A stretch of DNA of 64,000 nt from Bremerella sp. TYQ1 (GCF_020150455.1 NZ_CP083740.1:2294001-2358000), one strand, 5' to 3'; positions 1-9,807 are shown, counted from the stretch's first letter. Translations and numbers: made by a program. The notes: generated from the letters alone by a model not told the origin.

Positions 1-11
1 CTCTCCTGTGC

Positions 12-1040
12 TTAGCTCGACGCTTCGGCCATCTTCTTTTCGTTGTCCGAGGTGTCGCCGGGATGGGCCAACGAGAACACATCGGCAATGACTTCTTCCA
101 ACGGCGGATCTTCCACGCCAACGTCGGCAAGCTCGTACTGATCGAGGATGGAAGCCAAAACCTCGCCGACTTTAGCCCGATCGACGCGTAGTTTGACTTT
201 CGGGAAGTCCTCGGAAATCAGATCGCCGAATCGAGATAGATTGCTTGAAGCAGCATCTTCGTTGAATGTCAGCGTCAGAATTTTATAACCGCCAAAGCGA
301 TCGATAATGCCGCTTAGCGAGCCGTCATAGATGATCAGCCCATGCGCGATGACCACCACACGCTGGCAAAGGGCGGCGATGTCTTTCATGTAGTGGCTTG
401 TCAGCAGAACAGTGATTTTACGTTCCTGCTGATAGTGCTTCAGAAATTGCTGAATATTGTGCTGGGCGACCACGTCCAGCCCAATCGTCGGTTCATCAAG
501 GAACAAAACATCGGGCGAGTGGAGCAGGGCGGCGATCAGCTCCATCTTCATTCGCTCGCCGAGAGACAACGCTCGAACCGGCTGGGCAAGTAATTCCTGA
601 ACACCTAGCAAATCAACCAACTCGTCCTGCGTTCGCTGGAATTGATCAGCATCGATCCGATATATTTTCTGATGAAGCCGGAAACTATCTTGGGCTGGCA
701 AATCCCACCAGAGTTGGTTTTTTTGGCCCATCACCAACGCAAATCGGCGTCGGTAGGCGTTATCTCGATGCCACGGAACGTGCCCCATGACCTCGGCGGA
801 ACCAGAAGTCGGATTAATGACGCCTGAAAGCAGCTTCAGCGTGGTCGTTTTTCCTGCCCCATTGGGGCCCAGGAAGGCGACGAATTCCCCCTGGTCGACC
901 GTCAAGTCGATTCCTTTGACCGCCTCGACCGTCTTGTATTGCCGGTGAAACAGCCCGCGAATCGAGGAAAGCAGGCCTTCTTGCTTCTGATAGACCTGAT
1001 AAGTCTTAGTCAGCTTTTCTATTTGGATGATCGGTGCCAT
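12..1040 (-). CDS. ABC-2 type transporter ATP-binding protein
   Basis: ATPase subunit of an ABC exporter. It should bind and hydrolyse ATP on the inner face of the membrane and drive a separate permease. Of 342 residues, Walker A (GPNGAGKT) lies at about 58-65, the signature LSLGE at 158-162, and Walker B (DVLFLDE) at 177-183, followed by a TSH switch histidine. The C-terminal ~90 residues form the accessory domain seen in ABC-2 (DrrA/NatA-like) ATPases, and the '[12 protein letters not shown]' region is typical of the subgroup whose permeases are DUF990/ABC-2 proteins. The gene reads out of the window, so the permease probably lies just to the left. The ATG start faces ispF across a 167-base divergent gap. 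The substrate cannot be told. Confidence 0.9.
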   Translation of the reverse strand: MAPIIQIEKLTKTYQVYQKQEGLLSSIRGLFHRQYKTVEAVKGIDLTVDQGEFVAFLGPNGAGKTTTLKLLSGVINPTSGSAEVMGHVPWHRDNAYRRRFALVMGQKNQLWWDLPAQDSFRLHQKIYRIDADQFQRTQDELVDLLGVQELLAQPVRALSLGERMKMELIAALLHSPDVLFLDEPTIGLDVVAQHNIQQFLKHYQQERKITVLLTSHYMKDIAALCQRVVVIAHGLIIYDGSLSGIIDRFGGYKILTLTFNEDAASSNLSRFGDLISEDFPKVKLRVDRAKVGEVLASILDQYELADVGVEDPPLEEVIADVFSLAHPGDTSDNEKKMAEASS

Positions 1041-1207
1041 GTGCAGATTATAGACCAGGGGGGTAAATCCGGACAGTTGTCCGGGGCCCCTCGCGTTGTG
1101 GCAATATGGGGTATTCGCTATAATCGCCGCGCTTTCGGGCGTGTTTTCCGGTCAGGGAGATCGGAACGTGACCCAGCGAGGAACGATCGCTTCGGGAAAT
1201 ATTAGGG

Positions 1208-1684
1208 ATGATACGTATTGGGCTCGGACACGACACCCATCGTCTAGCCGACGGGGGGCCATTGATTCTTGGTGGCCTCGAAATTCCGCACGATAAACAC
1301 TTGGTCGGACACAGCGACGCCGATGCTTTGATGCACGCCATCACGGACGCGTTACTCGGTGCGGCGAATCTTCCAGATATTGGGCAGCTTTTTCCCAATA
1401 CGGACGACCTCAACAAGGACCGAGCGTCGAGCGAATTTCTTCAGCTTGCCTATCAAAAAGTCCTTGACGAAGGTTGGACACTCATCAACCTCGATTGCGT
1501 CATTCACTCGCAGCGTCCCAAGCTGGCCGATTTGAAGTCGCTGATGCAAATTCGTATCGCCGAAATCTTACATGTCTCGCCAGAAGATATCGGTATCAAA
1601 GCCAAAACCGGTGAAGGCGTTGGAAGTGTCGGTCGTGAAGAAGCGATCGAAGTTCAATGCGTTTGCCTGCTGAAAAGAGCCTAA
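1208..1684 (+). CDS. ispF: 2-C-methyl-D-erythritol 2,4-cyclodiphosphate synthase
   Basis: IspF of the non-mevalonate (MEP) isoprenoid pathway. It cyclises CDP-ME 2-phosphate to MEcPP with release of CMP and works as a trimer in the cytosol. The 158-residue length is normal. The metal ligands are visible as Asp9 and His11 in GHDTH and His43 in DALMH, and the C-terminal 'KTGEGVGSVGREEAI' loop is the family hallmark. The ATG sits just after an AGGG. cysS follows 54 bases later on the same strand, an ispF-cysS arrangement found in other bacteria. Confidence 0.96.
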   Translation: MIRIGLGHDTHRLADGGPLILGGLEIPHDKHLVGHSDADALMHAITDALLGAANLPDIGQLFPNTDDLNKDRASSEFLQLAYQKVLDEGWTLINLDCVIHSQRPKLADLKSLMQIRIAEILHVSPEDIGIKAKTGEGVGSVGREEAIEVQCVCLLKRA

Positions 1685-1738
1685 TCCCCCTCCAACTTAG
1701 CCGAACCACCCGCACCTATTGCGGTCTAAAGGAAGATC

Positions 1739-3274
1739 ATGAGTAATCTCCGGGTCTACAACACACTGAGCCGTACCAAGGAAGAGTTTAAGACCGTCCA
1801 GTCTGGCAAAGTCGGTATCTACCTCTGCGGTCCGACCGTTTATGCCGAAGCCCACATTGGTCACATGGTCGGCCCCGTGATCTTCGATACGGTAAAACGC
1901 TATCTGGAACACAGCGGCTACGACGTTCGCCTGGTGGTCAACATTACCGACGTGGACGATAAGCTAATCAATAAAGCGAACGAGCGCAAAATGACGATGC
2001 TCGAAGTCGCCGAAGAAAATATCAAAGATTATCTCGACAACCTGGCAGCGCTCAACGTCACGACAATCGATGATATGCCACGCGCGACCTCTTCGATGGA
2101 CGACATCATTCAGTTCATCAAGGACCTCGTCGACAAAGGCTTTGCCTACGATGTCGATGGCGATGTCTTCTTCGAGGTCAGCAAAGATGCACAATACGGC
2201 AAGCTCACCAATCGCAGCGTCGATGCGATGCAAGGAGAAGGGGGCGGCGCCGCTGCCAGCAAACGCTCGCCAGGGGACTTTGCTTTGTGGAAGAAGGCCA
2301 AACCTGGCGAACCATCCTGGGAAAGTCCCTGGGGCAATGGACGACCAGGCTGGCATATTGAATGCTCGGCAATGAGCAAAAGCATCCTCGGCGAAACGTT
2401 CGACATCCACGGTGGTGGTCTCGATCTGACATTCCCACACCACGAAAACGAAATCGCCCAAAGCGAATGCTGCCATGGCAAGCCGATGGTGAATTACTGG
2501 ATGCACAATGGACTGCTGCGAAGCGATCCAAGTGCCGGCAAGATCGGCGGCAAAGCGGAACGCGACAAAGACGCGTCCGCCGGTGAAGCTGGCGGCAAAA
2601 TGAGCCGAAGCGGTGGTGCCGGCGGCTTGCACTCGCTGATCGATCGTCAAGGCGGCGAACGCATTCGATTCTTCCTGCTGCGAACTCATTACCGTAGCAC
2701 GATTTTATTCAGCGAACCGGCGATCGAAGAAGCTGGCACAGGACTGGAAACGTTCTCCCGCTTGTTCGAGCGTTACGAACGTATCACCGGCAAGAGCTTT
2801 TACGACATCGAACCTGCCAAAACGCGTAAAGCAGGTGAATTTAACGCCGAGGGGGACGAACTTCTGGCACTCCTCAAGAAGCATCGCGATGCCTATCTCG
2901 AAAAGATGGACGACGACTTCAACACCGGCGGTGGTGTCAGCGAGTTGTTCGAGATCGTTCGTGGTGTGAATAAGTTTATCGACCAAAACAAGCTCGAAGA
3001 AACGAAGGGAGCCGATACCGCCTCCTTAGATCAAGCGATGGCAACACTTCGTGAACTGACGTCAATTTTGGGTCTGTTCGCTCAGAAACCAGAAGCCGAT
3101 TCGAGCGAAGATGCCGGGCTCGTTGATTCGCTGATGAGTCTGGTCATCGAGATTCGCGCCAACTCTCGCAAGAGGAAAGACTTCGAGACAAGCGATCTGA
3201 TCCGCGATCGCCTAACCGAATGCGGTATCACGCTGGAGGACCGTAAGGACGGAACTCTTTGGCGCAAAGGCTAA
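1739..3274 (+). CDS. cysS: cysteinyl-tRNA synthetase
   Basis: Class I aminoacyl-tRNA synthetase that charges tRNA-Cys. The zinc ligand Cys30 (YLCGPTVY), the HIGH motif at 39-42 and the KMSKS equivalent KMSRS at 287-291 are all present, and 511 residues is slightly longer than the ~460 usual for the family. The extra length includes a Gly/Ala/Lys-rich insertion of about 25 residues directly before KMSRS, where typical CysS proteins go straight from MHNG to KMSKS. The C-terminal DALR-type anticodon domain is present. The gene lies between ispF and ruvC; a 12-bp perfect inverted repeat follows its stop. Confidence 0.95.
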   Translation: MSNLRVYNTLSRTKEEFKTVQSGKVGIYLCGPTVYAEAHIGHMVGPVIFDTVKRYLEHSGYDVRLVVNITDVDDKLINKANERKMTMLEVAEENIKDYLDNLAALNVTTIDDMPRATSSMDDIIQFIKDLVDKGFAYDVDGDVFFEVSKDAQYGKLTNRSVDAMQGEGGGAAASKRSPGDFALWKKAKPGEPSWESPWGNGRPGWHIECSAMSKSILGETFDIHGGGLDLTFPHHENEIAQSECCHGKPMVNYWMHNGLLRSDPSAGKIGGKAERDKDASAGEAGGKMSRSGGAGGLHSLIDRQGGERIRFFLLRTHYRSTILFSEPAIEEAGTGLETFSRLFERYERITGKSFYDIEPAKTRKAGEFNAEGDELLALLKKHRDAYLEKMDDDFNTGGGVSELFEIVRGVNKFIDQNKLEETKGADTASLDQAMATLRELTSILGLFAQKPEADSSEDAGLVDSLMSLVIEIRANSRKRKDFETSDLIRDRLTECGITLEDRKDGTLWRKG

Positions 3275-3284
3275 ACCATTCCTG

Positions 3285-3313
3285 CCCCCTCTCTCATGCA
3301 TTGAGAGAGGGGG
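3285..3313. repeat. 12-bp perfect inverted repeat between cysS and ruvC
   Basis: CCCCCTCTCTCA at 3285-3296 pairs perfectly with 3302-3313 around a 5-base loop. It lies 11 bases after the cysS stop and 28 before the ruvC ATG. A run of five T starts eight bases after the stem, too far for a textbook intrinsic terminator. It may reduce readthrough into ruvC or protect the cysS mRNA 3' end. Confidence 0.6.
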
Positions 3314-3340
3314 TCAGACTTTTTGTGCCTCCGGACTAAC

Positions 3341-3835
3341 ATGAAGAAACGCATTCTTGGAATCGATCCCGGCCTCAACATCACCGGATATGGTGTCATC
3401 GACGTGGGACCATCTGGGATTTCTATTGTCGAGGCAGGAGTCGTCCGAGGCAAAACTCGTGGAGAAGTCCCGGCGCGTGTGCGTGAGATCCATGAAGGAA
3501 TTACCGATGTCATCACTTCGCTCAAACCAACGGTGATGGCAATGGAAGAGTTGTACTCTCACTACGAGCGTCCCAAGACGGCCATCATCATGGGACATGC
3601 TCGTGGTGTGCTGTGCCTGGCTGCCGCTCAGAATAATTTGACGTTCTACAGCTATGCAGCGACGCAGATTAAGAAAATTCTCACCGGCAGCGGACGAGCT
3701 CCCAAGAACCAAATGCAAGAGTCCATTCGCCGCGAGCTTGGCCTTGCGGAAGTCCCTGAGCCTGCCGACGTAGCGGACGCATTAGCCGTAGCGCTTTGTC
3801 ATTATTACCTCAGCAAGATCGCGACGACTATTTAG
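3341..3835 (+). CDS. ruvC: Holliday junction resolvase RuvC
   Basis: Endonuclease that cuts four-way junctions during recombination, working with RuvAB. The RNase H-like acidic residues are visible: Asp9 in GIDPG, the Glu pair at 69-70 in MAMEELY, and Asp143/Asp146 in PADVADALAV. The ATG at 3341 gives 164 residues beginning MKKRILGIDPG, which matches the family; an in-frame TTG at 3323 would add six unsupported residues. ruvA follows 27 bases later, so the two are probably cotranscribed. ruvB lies 3.1 kb downstream, separated by unrelated genes. Confidence 0.96.
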   Translation: MKKRILGIDPGLNITGYGVIDVGPSGISIVEAGVVRGKTRGEVPARVREIHEGITDVITSLKPTVMAMEELYSHYERPKTAIIMGHARGVLCLAAAQNNLTFYSYAATQIKKILTGSGRAPKNQMQESIRRELGLAEVPEPADVADALAVALCHYYLSKIATTI

Positions 3836-3862
3836 CGACTTACCTCGAAACGGAATTCACCT

Positions 3863-4492
3863 TTGATTACCAAAATTACCGGCAAGCTTGTGTCCGTCGA
3901 CGTTACCAGCGTTACGATCGCCGCTGAGCCGTTTGAGTACGAAGTATTAGTCCCAGAATTTGTTCGTCGCCAGGTCCAGTCGCAGATCGGCCAGAAAGTT
4001 TCTTTCCATACGATTAACTATCTCGACGGCGACCCTTCTCGCGGTCGCATGAGCCCTCGTTTGGTGGGGTTCTCGAATCATATCGAAAGGGAGTTTTTCG
4101 AGCTCTTTTGCTCCGTCGATGGGGTCGGTGTTAAAAAAGCTTTGCGAGCAATGGTCCGCCCGGTCCAAGAAGTTGCCAATCAGATCGAACAACAGGACGC
4201 CAAAGGTTTGTCCGCGCTTCCAGGTATTGGACCAGCGACGGCAGATCGGATTGTGGCGAAACTGCGCCGCAAGGTTCCAAAGTTTGCCCTGCTGATCTCA
4301 GGCGCTGATGGCGAAAGCCCGGACGTTTCGCGAGATGTTGTCACCGAAACATTCGAAGTACTGTTGCAGTTGGGCCACTCTGAAACCCAAGCTCGAAAAT
4401 TGCTGGATGCGGCCGTTGCCGAGAAAAAGAACTACAAGGACGTGGATTCCTTGGTCCAAGCAGTGTACAAAATTGCTCATCAAGAAGGATAA
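3863..4492 (+). CDS. ruvA: Holliday junction branch migration protein RuvA
   Basis: DNA-binding subunit of the RuvAB branch-migration motor. It tetramerises on the junction and loads the RuvB hexamers. The start is a TTG, giving MITKITGKLVSV, the usual N-terminus of the OB-fold domain I. Two helix-hairpin-helix elements follow (GVGVKKALRAM, and LPGIGPATADRIV near residue 120), then a flexible linker and the small C-terminal RuvB-contact domain. Length is normal at 209 residues. It lies directly behind ruvC. Confidence 0.95.
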   Translation: MITKITGKLVSVDVTSVTIAAEPFEYEVLVPEFVRRQVQSQIGQKVSFHTINYLDGDPSRGRMSPRLVGFSNHIEREFFELFCSVDGVGVKKALRAMVRPVQEVANQIEQQDAKGLSALPGIGPATADRIVAKLRRKVPKFALLISGADGESPDVSRDVVTETFEVLLQLGHSETQARKLLDAAVAEKKNYKDVDSLVQAVYKIAHQEG

Positions 4493-4535
4493 TTGGCCTG
4501 TCCTTCGCCATTAACTCCTCATCACTCCGCCTACC

Positions 4536-5669
4536 ATGCAGGACATCGTCGAAAACGAAGAACCTTTGGTTGCCGCCGAATCGGTCGCGGACGATGGGTT
4601 AGTAGCTGCGGAGATTCCTCAACCGCATGGCGAGCCTTGTCCCGCTTGCGGTTGTCCAGTCGAACCGAACGACAAGTTTTGCCCTGCATGCGGAACGCCT
4701 CACGAGGTACAAGTTCCTGCCAAAAGCTCGACCGGCACAGCGGCTACCATCAAGAAGTACTTTCACTGCGAAACTTGTGGTGCCAATGTTTCTATCGATC
4801 CACAAGAGCTGAGCTACGTTTGTCCATTTTGCGATTCGACCTATGTCGTCGAATACTCGCCCGAAGTCAGCGGAAGACAACTCCCTGAGTTCGTGATTCC
4901 GTTTCGCGTGACGCCTGAGATGGCAATGAAGAAGTTTCGCGCGTGGATCAAAGGCAACGACTGGTATCGCCCCGGCGACTTGCACTTGGCAGAGATCGAA
5001 GACAAGCTACGCGGTGTTTACTTGCCGTTTTGGAGCTTCTCGATGTTGGCCGAAAGCCATTGGCGTGCCTCCATCGGCGAGTATTGGTACAAGACCGAGT
5101 CTTACACCACCATGGAAAATGGCAAGATGGTTCGTAAGACGCGCCGTGTTCAAAAAACCGAATGGTGGCCCCTCAGCGGTCGACATCATAAGTACTACAG
5201 CGGCTACATGATTTCGGCCAGCAAAGGTCTCACGCAAGCCGATGCTGATCGTATCAAGCCATTCTCTCCTCTCGCCGCCAAACGGTACGAACCTTATTTC
5301 CTCGCCGGCTGGGCGGCTGAAGAATATCAGATGGAAATCGCAGACGCTCAGAAAGTTTGCTACGAGGAATTCTACCGCCGCGAGCAATCAAACATCCGAC
5401 AATTTTTGCCAGGCGACACAAGTCGTAGCTTAGTGGTCCAAACCGAGTTTTCCTACGAAAACTCTGACTTGTATCTGCTTCCAATTTATGTCCTTACCTA
5501 TCGGTACAAAGATCAAGTCTTCCGTTTTCTCGTGAACGGCCAAACCGGACTGATCAACGGCGATAAACCTGTATCTTGGAAAAGGATTTGGGCGGCCGTC
5601 GGTGGTGGTGTCGGTCTGTTGATTCTTTTCATTCTGATCGTGCTTCTCTTGTCCGCAGTCTTGAACTAG
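4536..5669 (+). CDS. zinc-ribbon membrane protein, paralogue 1
   Basis: 377-residue protein with an N-terminal double zinc ribbon followed by a conserved soluble region and one C-terminal membrane helix (about 354-376). Cysteine pairs at 35/38 with 49/52, and 78/81 with 96/99, form two zinc-binding knuckles. Downstream comes a region with the phrases 'YLPFWSF' and 'LLPIYVLTYRYKDQVFRFLVNGQTG', which recur in the next gene. It resembles proteins annotated as TFIIB-type zinc-ribbon-containing, for which no biochemical role is established to my knowledge. The next gene starts ten bases after its stop and shares the layout, so this is a tandem duplication. Confidence 0.85.
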   Translation: MQDIVENEEPLVAAESVADDGLVAAEIPQPHGEPCPACGCPVEPNDKFCPACGTPHEVQVPAKSSTGTAATIKKYFHCETCGANVSIDPQELSYVCPFCDSTYVVEYSPEVSGRQLPEFVIPFRVTPEMAMKKFRAWIKGNDWYRPGDLHLAEIEDKLRGVYLPFWSFSMLAESHWRASIGEYWYKTESYTTMENGKMVRKTRRVQKTEWWPLSGRHHKYYSGYMISASKGLTQADADRIKPFSPLAAKRYEPYFLAGWAAEEYQMEIADAQKVCYEEFYRREQSNIRQFLPGDTSRSLVVQTEFSYENSDLYLLPIYVLTYRYKDQVFRFLVNGQTGLINGDKPVSWKRIWAAVGGGVGLLILFILIVLLLSAVLN

Positions 5670-5679
5670 TGAACCTTCG

Positions 5680-6672
5680 ATGAGCGACCTCCTGGAAAAA
5701 TGCACCGTCTGTGGTGGCCTGATAGACGAGGAAGATCTCTTCTGCGGCAACTGCGGTACGGAAGCTCCACATCGCGAAGACGCACACCTTCCAAGCTCGA
5801 CGTTGGCGAAACACAGCTTCAGCTGCAGTGGCTGTGGTGCAGCAATGAGTTATTCCGCAGAGGCCGAAGCACTTCGTTGTCCATTCTGCGGCTCGACCAA
5901 TTTGGAAAAGGGGAAAGATCACAAAGTAATCGCCCCTACCAAGGTGATCCCTTTTCGCATTACTGAAGAAGAAGCTAAGAAAGAAATGCGGGAAGCGATT
6001 GGACAGGGCTTCTGGCGGCCGCCGGATCTTTCGCAAAAGGCAGTCATCAAGAATATGGTGCCTGTTTACGTTCCGTACTGGGTCTTTTCTGCTGACGTCG
6101 TGACTTTCTGGACGGCAGATACAAGTCAAACTCCATCTGGTGCTAGTGGAGACTGGTATCCGCTTTCGGGAGAGCATCGCGCTCGGTATGAAGGGGTGCT
6201 CGTCGGCGCCAGTGGGGCGTTAACGCCCAATGAAACTTCCAAGCTTTGTCCATTCGACATGAGCCAAGCAGTGCCGCCCGACCACGACGAGCTTGAGGAC
6301 TACACGGTCGAACAATTCAACGTCGCGCGAAAATATGCACGTCCGATGGCTAAGTCAGGTTTAGAATCGCTAGAGAGAAACGCCGTCGATATGAAGTTCG
6401 TACCGCCCCGAAGCCGCAACGTTCAGGTCAATCTTCGGATTCAGAATATGGCAAGCGATCCCATGCTTCTGCCGATCTGGATCATGGCGTATCAGTACAA
6501 AGACGAAGTCTATCGTTTTCTCGTCAATGGTCAGAATGGTCGATCGACCGGGCACGGTCCCACGTCCTATCACCGACTCTACATGGTGATGGGAACGGTT
6601 CTAGCGGTCGGATTGGGTATCGCCATCATTGCCGTTTTATGTGGCGGACTTGGCACCGTGCTCGGACGCTGA
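5680..6672 (+). CDS. zinc-ribbon membrane protein, paralogue 2
   Basis: 330-residue paralogue of the preceding gene, ten bases behind it and surely cotranscribed. Cysteine pairs lie at 8/11, 22/25, 49/52 and 67/70, giving two zinc ribbons. These are followed by 'VIPFRITEEEAKKEM', 'YVPYWVFSADV' and 'LLPIWIMAYQYKDEVYRFLVNGQNG', each matching an equivalent in paralogue 1. One membrane helix lies near 302-328. Compared with paralogue 1 it lacks about 30 residues at the N-terminus and part of the middle. The two may form a hetero-oligomer at the membrane; that is inference. Confidence 0.85.
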   Translation: MSDLLEKCTVCGGLIDEEDLFCGNCGTEAPHREDAHLPSSTLAKHSFSCSGCGAAMSYSAEAEALRCPFCGSTNLEKGKDHKVIAPTKVIPFRITEEEAKKEMREAIGQGFWRPPDLSQKAVIKNMVPVYVPYWVFSADVVTFWTADTSQTPSGASGDWYPLSGEHRARYEGVLVGASGALTPNETSKLCPFDMSQAVPPDHDELEDYTVEQFNVARKYARPMAKSGLESLERNAVDMKFVPPRSRNVQVNLRIQNMASDPMLLPIWIMAYQYKDEVYRFLVNGQNGRSTGHGPTSYHRLYMVMGTVLAVGLGIAIIAVLCGGLGTVLGR

Positions 6673-6683
6673 CTTCGGATTTG

Positions 6684-6809
6684 CTACTCGTACTCGTCGA
6701 CCACTTCGTCGTACAGCATGCCTTCGAGCACAACTTCCGCTTCGCATTTATCCATGTGAAGTTGGTCCGATACATCATTAACCATGTCATGAATCACGAT
6801 TTCAGTCAT
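6684..6809 (-). CDS. 41-residue acidic hypothetical protein
   Basis: A short reading frame, MTEIVIHDMV... ending ...DEVVDEYE, with no recognised family. The ATG at 6809 is preceded on the minus strand by an AAGGAA ribosome-binding site at good spacing. A longer reading from 6890 starts in unlikely sequence and skips that site. The C-terminus is strongly acidic. It is convergent with the zinc-ribbon operon and lies downstream of the TspO-like gene on the same strand. Confidence 0.5.
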   Translation of the reverse strand: MTEIVIHDMVNDVSDQLHMDKCEAEVVLEGMLYDEVVDEYE

Positions 6810-6967
6810 TGTCAGGGTTCCTTTGCATTGAAGGAGGATGGGGTTAAGGTGATCCATCCAATTGCAAAGAGGGTGCCAATGGTCCCACACCCAACAAAAT
6901 TTCCTTTTTCGTGTTCAATGGTGGTCTGACGACAGGCAATTCGATTTTAGCGCGGCCAAGATCGCTT

Positions 6968-7468
6968 CTAATTCATGGCTGCAATTGTGAAATTCAAAAG
7001 GGAAGCGAACGACACCCAAGCGAGATACGGCACCAGCAATATCGCTGCCCAGCGGCTGTACTTCCAGAAGAGAACTATCGTCGCCACAATAGCCCCCCAC
7101 AACAAAACGATATCCACGGCCGCCGCTTCGGGGTTCTCCAGCCCGAAGAACAGGATCGACCAAGCCGTATTAAGTGCCAACTGAACGCAAAATAGGCCAA
7201 GAGCAATCGGGGCATGTTTCCAAGTAGCGGTTCGCCAGACTAGCCACGCCGAAATTGCCATCATCAAGTAAAGCGTCGACCAGACTGGCCCAAAGATCCA
7301 ATTCGGTGGATTAAACGATGGCTTATTCAGTTCGGCATACCAAGATGCGATTTGTGGTGTGGTAAATGCCGAACCAATTCCCGCGGCAGCGAAGCACAGG
7401 ACAAACCACCCGAGGAAACCGGCAATCTGCTTCCAAAGTGGGGTACTAGGCATTGAATCGGTCTGCAT
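6968..7468 (-). CDS. TspO/MBR family protein
   Basis: Five-helix membrane protein of the translocator/benzodiazepine-receptor family, which in bacteria binds tetrapyrroles and is linked to porphyrin and stress metabolism. The hallmark stretch NKPSFNPPNWIFGPVW, including the Trp-rich loop after helix 1, is clear, as is the family spacing of hydrophobic segments. The ATG at 7468 gives 166 residues and has TGGAG upstream; 23 earlier in-frame residues are basic and not family-like. Confidence 0.92.
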   Translation of the reverse strand: MQTDSMPSTPLWKQIAGFLGWFVLCFAAAGIGSAFTTPQIASWYAELNKPSFNPPNWIFGPVWSTLYLMMAISAWLVWRTATWKHAPIALGLFCVQLALNTAWSILFFGLENPEAAAVDIVLLWGAIVATIVLFWKYSRWAAILLVPYLAWVSFASLLNFTIAAMN

Positions 7469-7620
7469 GATGAGACTCCAGGGGGCTTGATTCCGAACTT
7501 TTCGACCTCCTCTCCTATTTGTTATAGTGGAGGCCAATAGTCAACACTTGTTCAGTTACCACTTCGAACAAACGTCGCGTGTGTCGAGCGGCGCCGTTTT
7601 CAGGGACAAAGGTTTTCAGG

Positions 7621-8637
7621 ATGGGCAGGGAAGCAATTTTACAAGGCGAAGAGGGCCCTCATGAAGAAGACAAGAGCCTTCGTCCCCAGTCCATCTCGGA
7701 AATGGTCGGCCAACTGGAGGTTCGTGAACGCTTGAAAGTGGTCGTCGATGCGGCCGTCAAACGGGACGAACCGCTAGGGCACATCCTTTTCGATGGTCCA
7801 CCTGGCCTGGGAAAAACAACGTTTGCAACTTGTATTCCCAAAGACCTGGGAGTCAACTTCCAGCTAACCTCTGGTCCAGCATTGCAGGCCCCGAAGGATC
7901 TCGTTCCTTATCTCACCAACGCCGACGAGAAATCGATTCTATTTATCGACGAAATCCATCGCCTTCCCAAAGCGGTCGAGGAGTATCTTTACACGGCGAT
8001 GGAAGATTTCCGAATCGATATCGTCCTCGGGGAAGGAACCAACGCCAGAACGATCAATCTGCAAGTCAAGCCATTTACACTCATTGGTGCAACCACTCGC
8101 AGCGGAATGCTAACCGCTCCCCTGCGCGACCGTTTTCCGCTACGCGAACATCTCGACTTCTACACGTACGACGAACTAGCCGAGATCATTCGTCGCAATG
8201 CTCGCAAGTTAGACGTAACCATTGACGATGACGCCGCCATGGAGATTTCACGGCGAAGCCGTGGCACGCCGCGCGTGGCCAATAATCGACTGCGGTGGAT
8301 TCGTGACTACGTTACCAGCAAAGCAGACGGACATATCACGCATCAATTAGCGTTAGATGCGATGGGTATGCAAGAGATCGATAAGCTGGGGCTCGATAAT
8401 CAAGATCGAAAATATCTAAGCACGATCGTGCGCGTATTCGCCGGTGGACCAGCTGGGCTTGAAGCAATCGCACACACAATGAATGCGGCGCCAGAAACAC
8501 TGGCGGATGAAGTTGAGCCGTACCTGTTGCGGACAGAATTATTGGTACGTACGCCGCGAGGCCGGATGGTCACGACCAAAGCGGTCGAACACATCCAAAG
8601 CCTGTTGGCAAGTAAGGGTAAATCTTTACTGGAGTAG
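7621..8637 (+). CDS. ruvB: Holliday junction DNA helicase RuvB
   Basis: AAA+ motor that drives branch migration together with RuvA. Walker A GPPGLGKT is at 59-66, Walker B SILFIDEIHR near 105, sensor/arginine-finger region GATTRSGML...LRDRF near 160, and the C-terminal winged-helix DNA-binding domain reads through 'VRTPRGRMVT'. The ATG at 7621 gives 338 residues, the usual length. The 'RPQSISEMVGQ' start is the family consensus region. It is separated from ruvCA by four unrelated genes, which is common outside proteobacteria. Confidence 0.95.
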   Translation: MGREAILQGEEGPHEEDKSLRPQSISEMVGQLEVRERLKVVVDAAVKRDEPLGHILFDGPPGLGKTTFATCIPKDLGVNFQLTSGPALQAPKDLVPYLTNADEKSILFIDEIHRLPKAVEEYLYTAMEDFRIDIVLGEGTNARTINLQVKPFTLIGATTRSGMLTAPLRDRFPLREHLDFYTYDELAEIIRRNARKLDVTIDDDAAMEISRRSRGTPRVANNRLRWIRDYVTSKADGHITHQLALDAMGMQEIDKLGLDNQDRKYLSTIVRVFAGGPAGLEAIAHTMNAAPETLADEVEPYLLRTELLVRTPRGRMVTTKAVEHIQSLLASKGKSLLE

Positions 8638-8640
8638 CGA

Positions 8641-9807
8641 TTACTGAGTGGCAGCGCCAATTTCAAATCGCAGACGAGCAGCAGCAGGGCACTTCTTTTC
8701 TGGGAAATCGTTCTCTCGAACCACAAACACATCGCCACCGTTCTTTAGAGTCTGCACGGCCGCGTCGTCAAGCAAGTCATGGCTGATCTCGCATGGCTCG
8801 CCGTCGTCTTGTACATGCCCGTCTCCGTCGACATGTCCCCATAGCGATGCGTTCTCACGGATGAGAAGCGTTTCAATCGCCCCCATCTCGGAGGCCCGAA
8901 GGATCGTCTCCAAGTCGTGCGTTGCTCGATTCTGTCCGTAGGCATCATTGTAATTCGAGATCGCATCTTCTGAGGCCTTCTCGAAGTGAGGCTGAACCAC
9001 CTCCCAAGCCTTTTCGTGCAGCTGCTCTGGCGTGGCGTTGTCCCAGTTGCCATTGACGCTGTCTGGCAACAAATGAGGATAGTCGATCGCCTCTTTAAAG
9101 ATTGGATAGAGATATTCGACGCCCGCGAAGACGAGCGGATCGGTCCGTCCTTCCATGAACTCGCTCAGCGGTTTGTCGATGCGATGGAAGAACTGCAGAA
9201 TGTTTGCTTTATGGTCGTCTTCCCCAGCCCCCTGTCCGTGATACATCGTGTCGACGTCGGAGCCAGTGGAATAACTGAAGTGTTGAATCGATGTGATGTA
9301 GTCATCGATGTTCAATGCATCTTTCAGGTTCTCCGGCATGTCATCCGGCACACGCTCATGCAACTCTTCCGAATTACCTTCAAACAAGCGAACATGCTTC
9401 TGACTCACCGCGATCAGTACAAACTGGCCGTCGCCATGCAATGCCGGCAGCAGAGGGCGGAGGTAAAATCGTTCGCCAACGTGAACTTGTTCCATCAACG
9501 TTGTATGCATCTGCTGAATCTCGATCGAATCAGGCGTGACAAACAACGCAAGTCCTGCCGTAGGATGCTTCCAAACATCGTGGTTCTCGTCGCTTCCCAG
9601 GTCTTCCAACTTCTGCAGTATCGCTGAGCGTTGCTCTTCGCTGCAAACTTCGTCGCTACTCAAAAGTGAGGATGCATCTTTGATCAAATTCTTGTAGCGG
9701 ATTTCATTCTGCCGTACTTCGCGTCCCCAACGAAACATGGGCATATAAATTGACACACAAATTTCGCTTGGCTCTTCTAACAACGTTTGAATTAGTTGGG
9801 GTTCCAT
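8641..9807 (-). CDS. baeRF3-like (bacterial eRF1-family) protein
   Basis: 388-residue soluble protein resembling the bacterial/archaeal eRF1 family type 3 (baeRF). These proteins have the pelota/eRF1 domain fold and are proposed, not proven, to act on ribosomes or nucleic acid. Features that fit are the 'ICVSIYMPMFRWGREVRQNEIRYKNLI' opening, a 'FVLIAVSQKHVRLFEGN' core strand-loop, 'PLVFAGVEYLYPIFKEA', and a final L7Ae-like part ending in a 'GGDVFVV' strand. The start has AGGAGA upstream. It ends four bases after the convergent ruvB stop. Confidence 0.8.
   Translation of the reverse strand: MEPQLIQTLLEEPSEICVSIYMPMFRWGREVRQNEIRYKNLIKDASSLLSSDEVCSEEQRSAILQKLEDLGSDENHDVWKHPTAGLALFVTPDSIEIQQMHTTLMEQVHVGERFYLRPLLPALHGDGQFVLIAVSQKHVRLFEGNSEELHERVPDDMPENLKDALNIDDYITSIQHFSYSTGSDVDTMYHGQGAGEDDHKANILQFFHRIDKPLSEFMEGRTDPLVFAGVEYLYPIFKEAIDYPHLLPDSVNGNWDNATPEQLHEKAWEVVQPHFEKASEDAISNYNDAYGQNRATHDLETILRASEMGAIETLLIRENASLWGHVDGDGHVQDDGEPCEISHDLLDDAAVQTLKNGGDVFVVRENDFPEKKCPAAARLRFEIGAATQ

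Noticed and set aside
1964..2689. Long minus-strand frame opposite cysS
   Set aside because: It mirrors the high-GC third-position pattern of cysS and has no recognisable domains.
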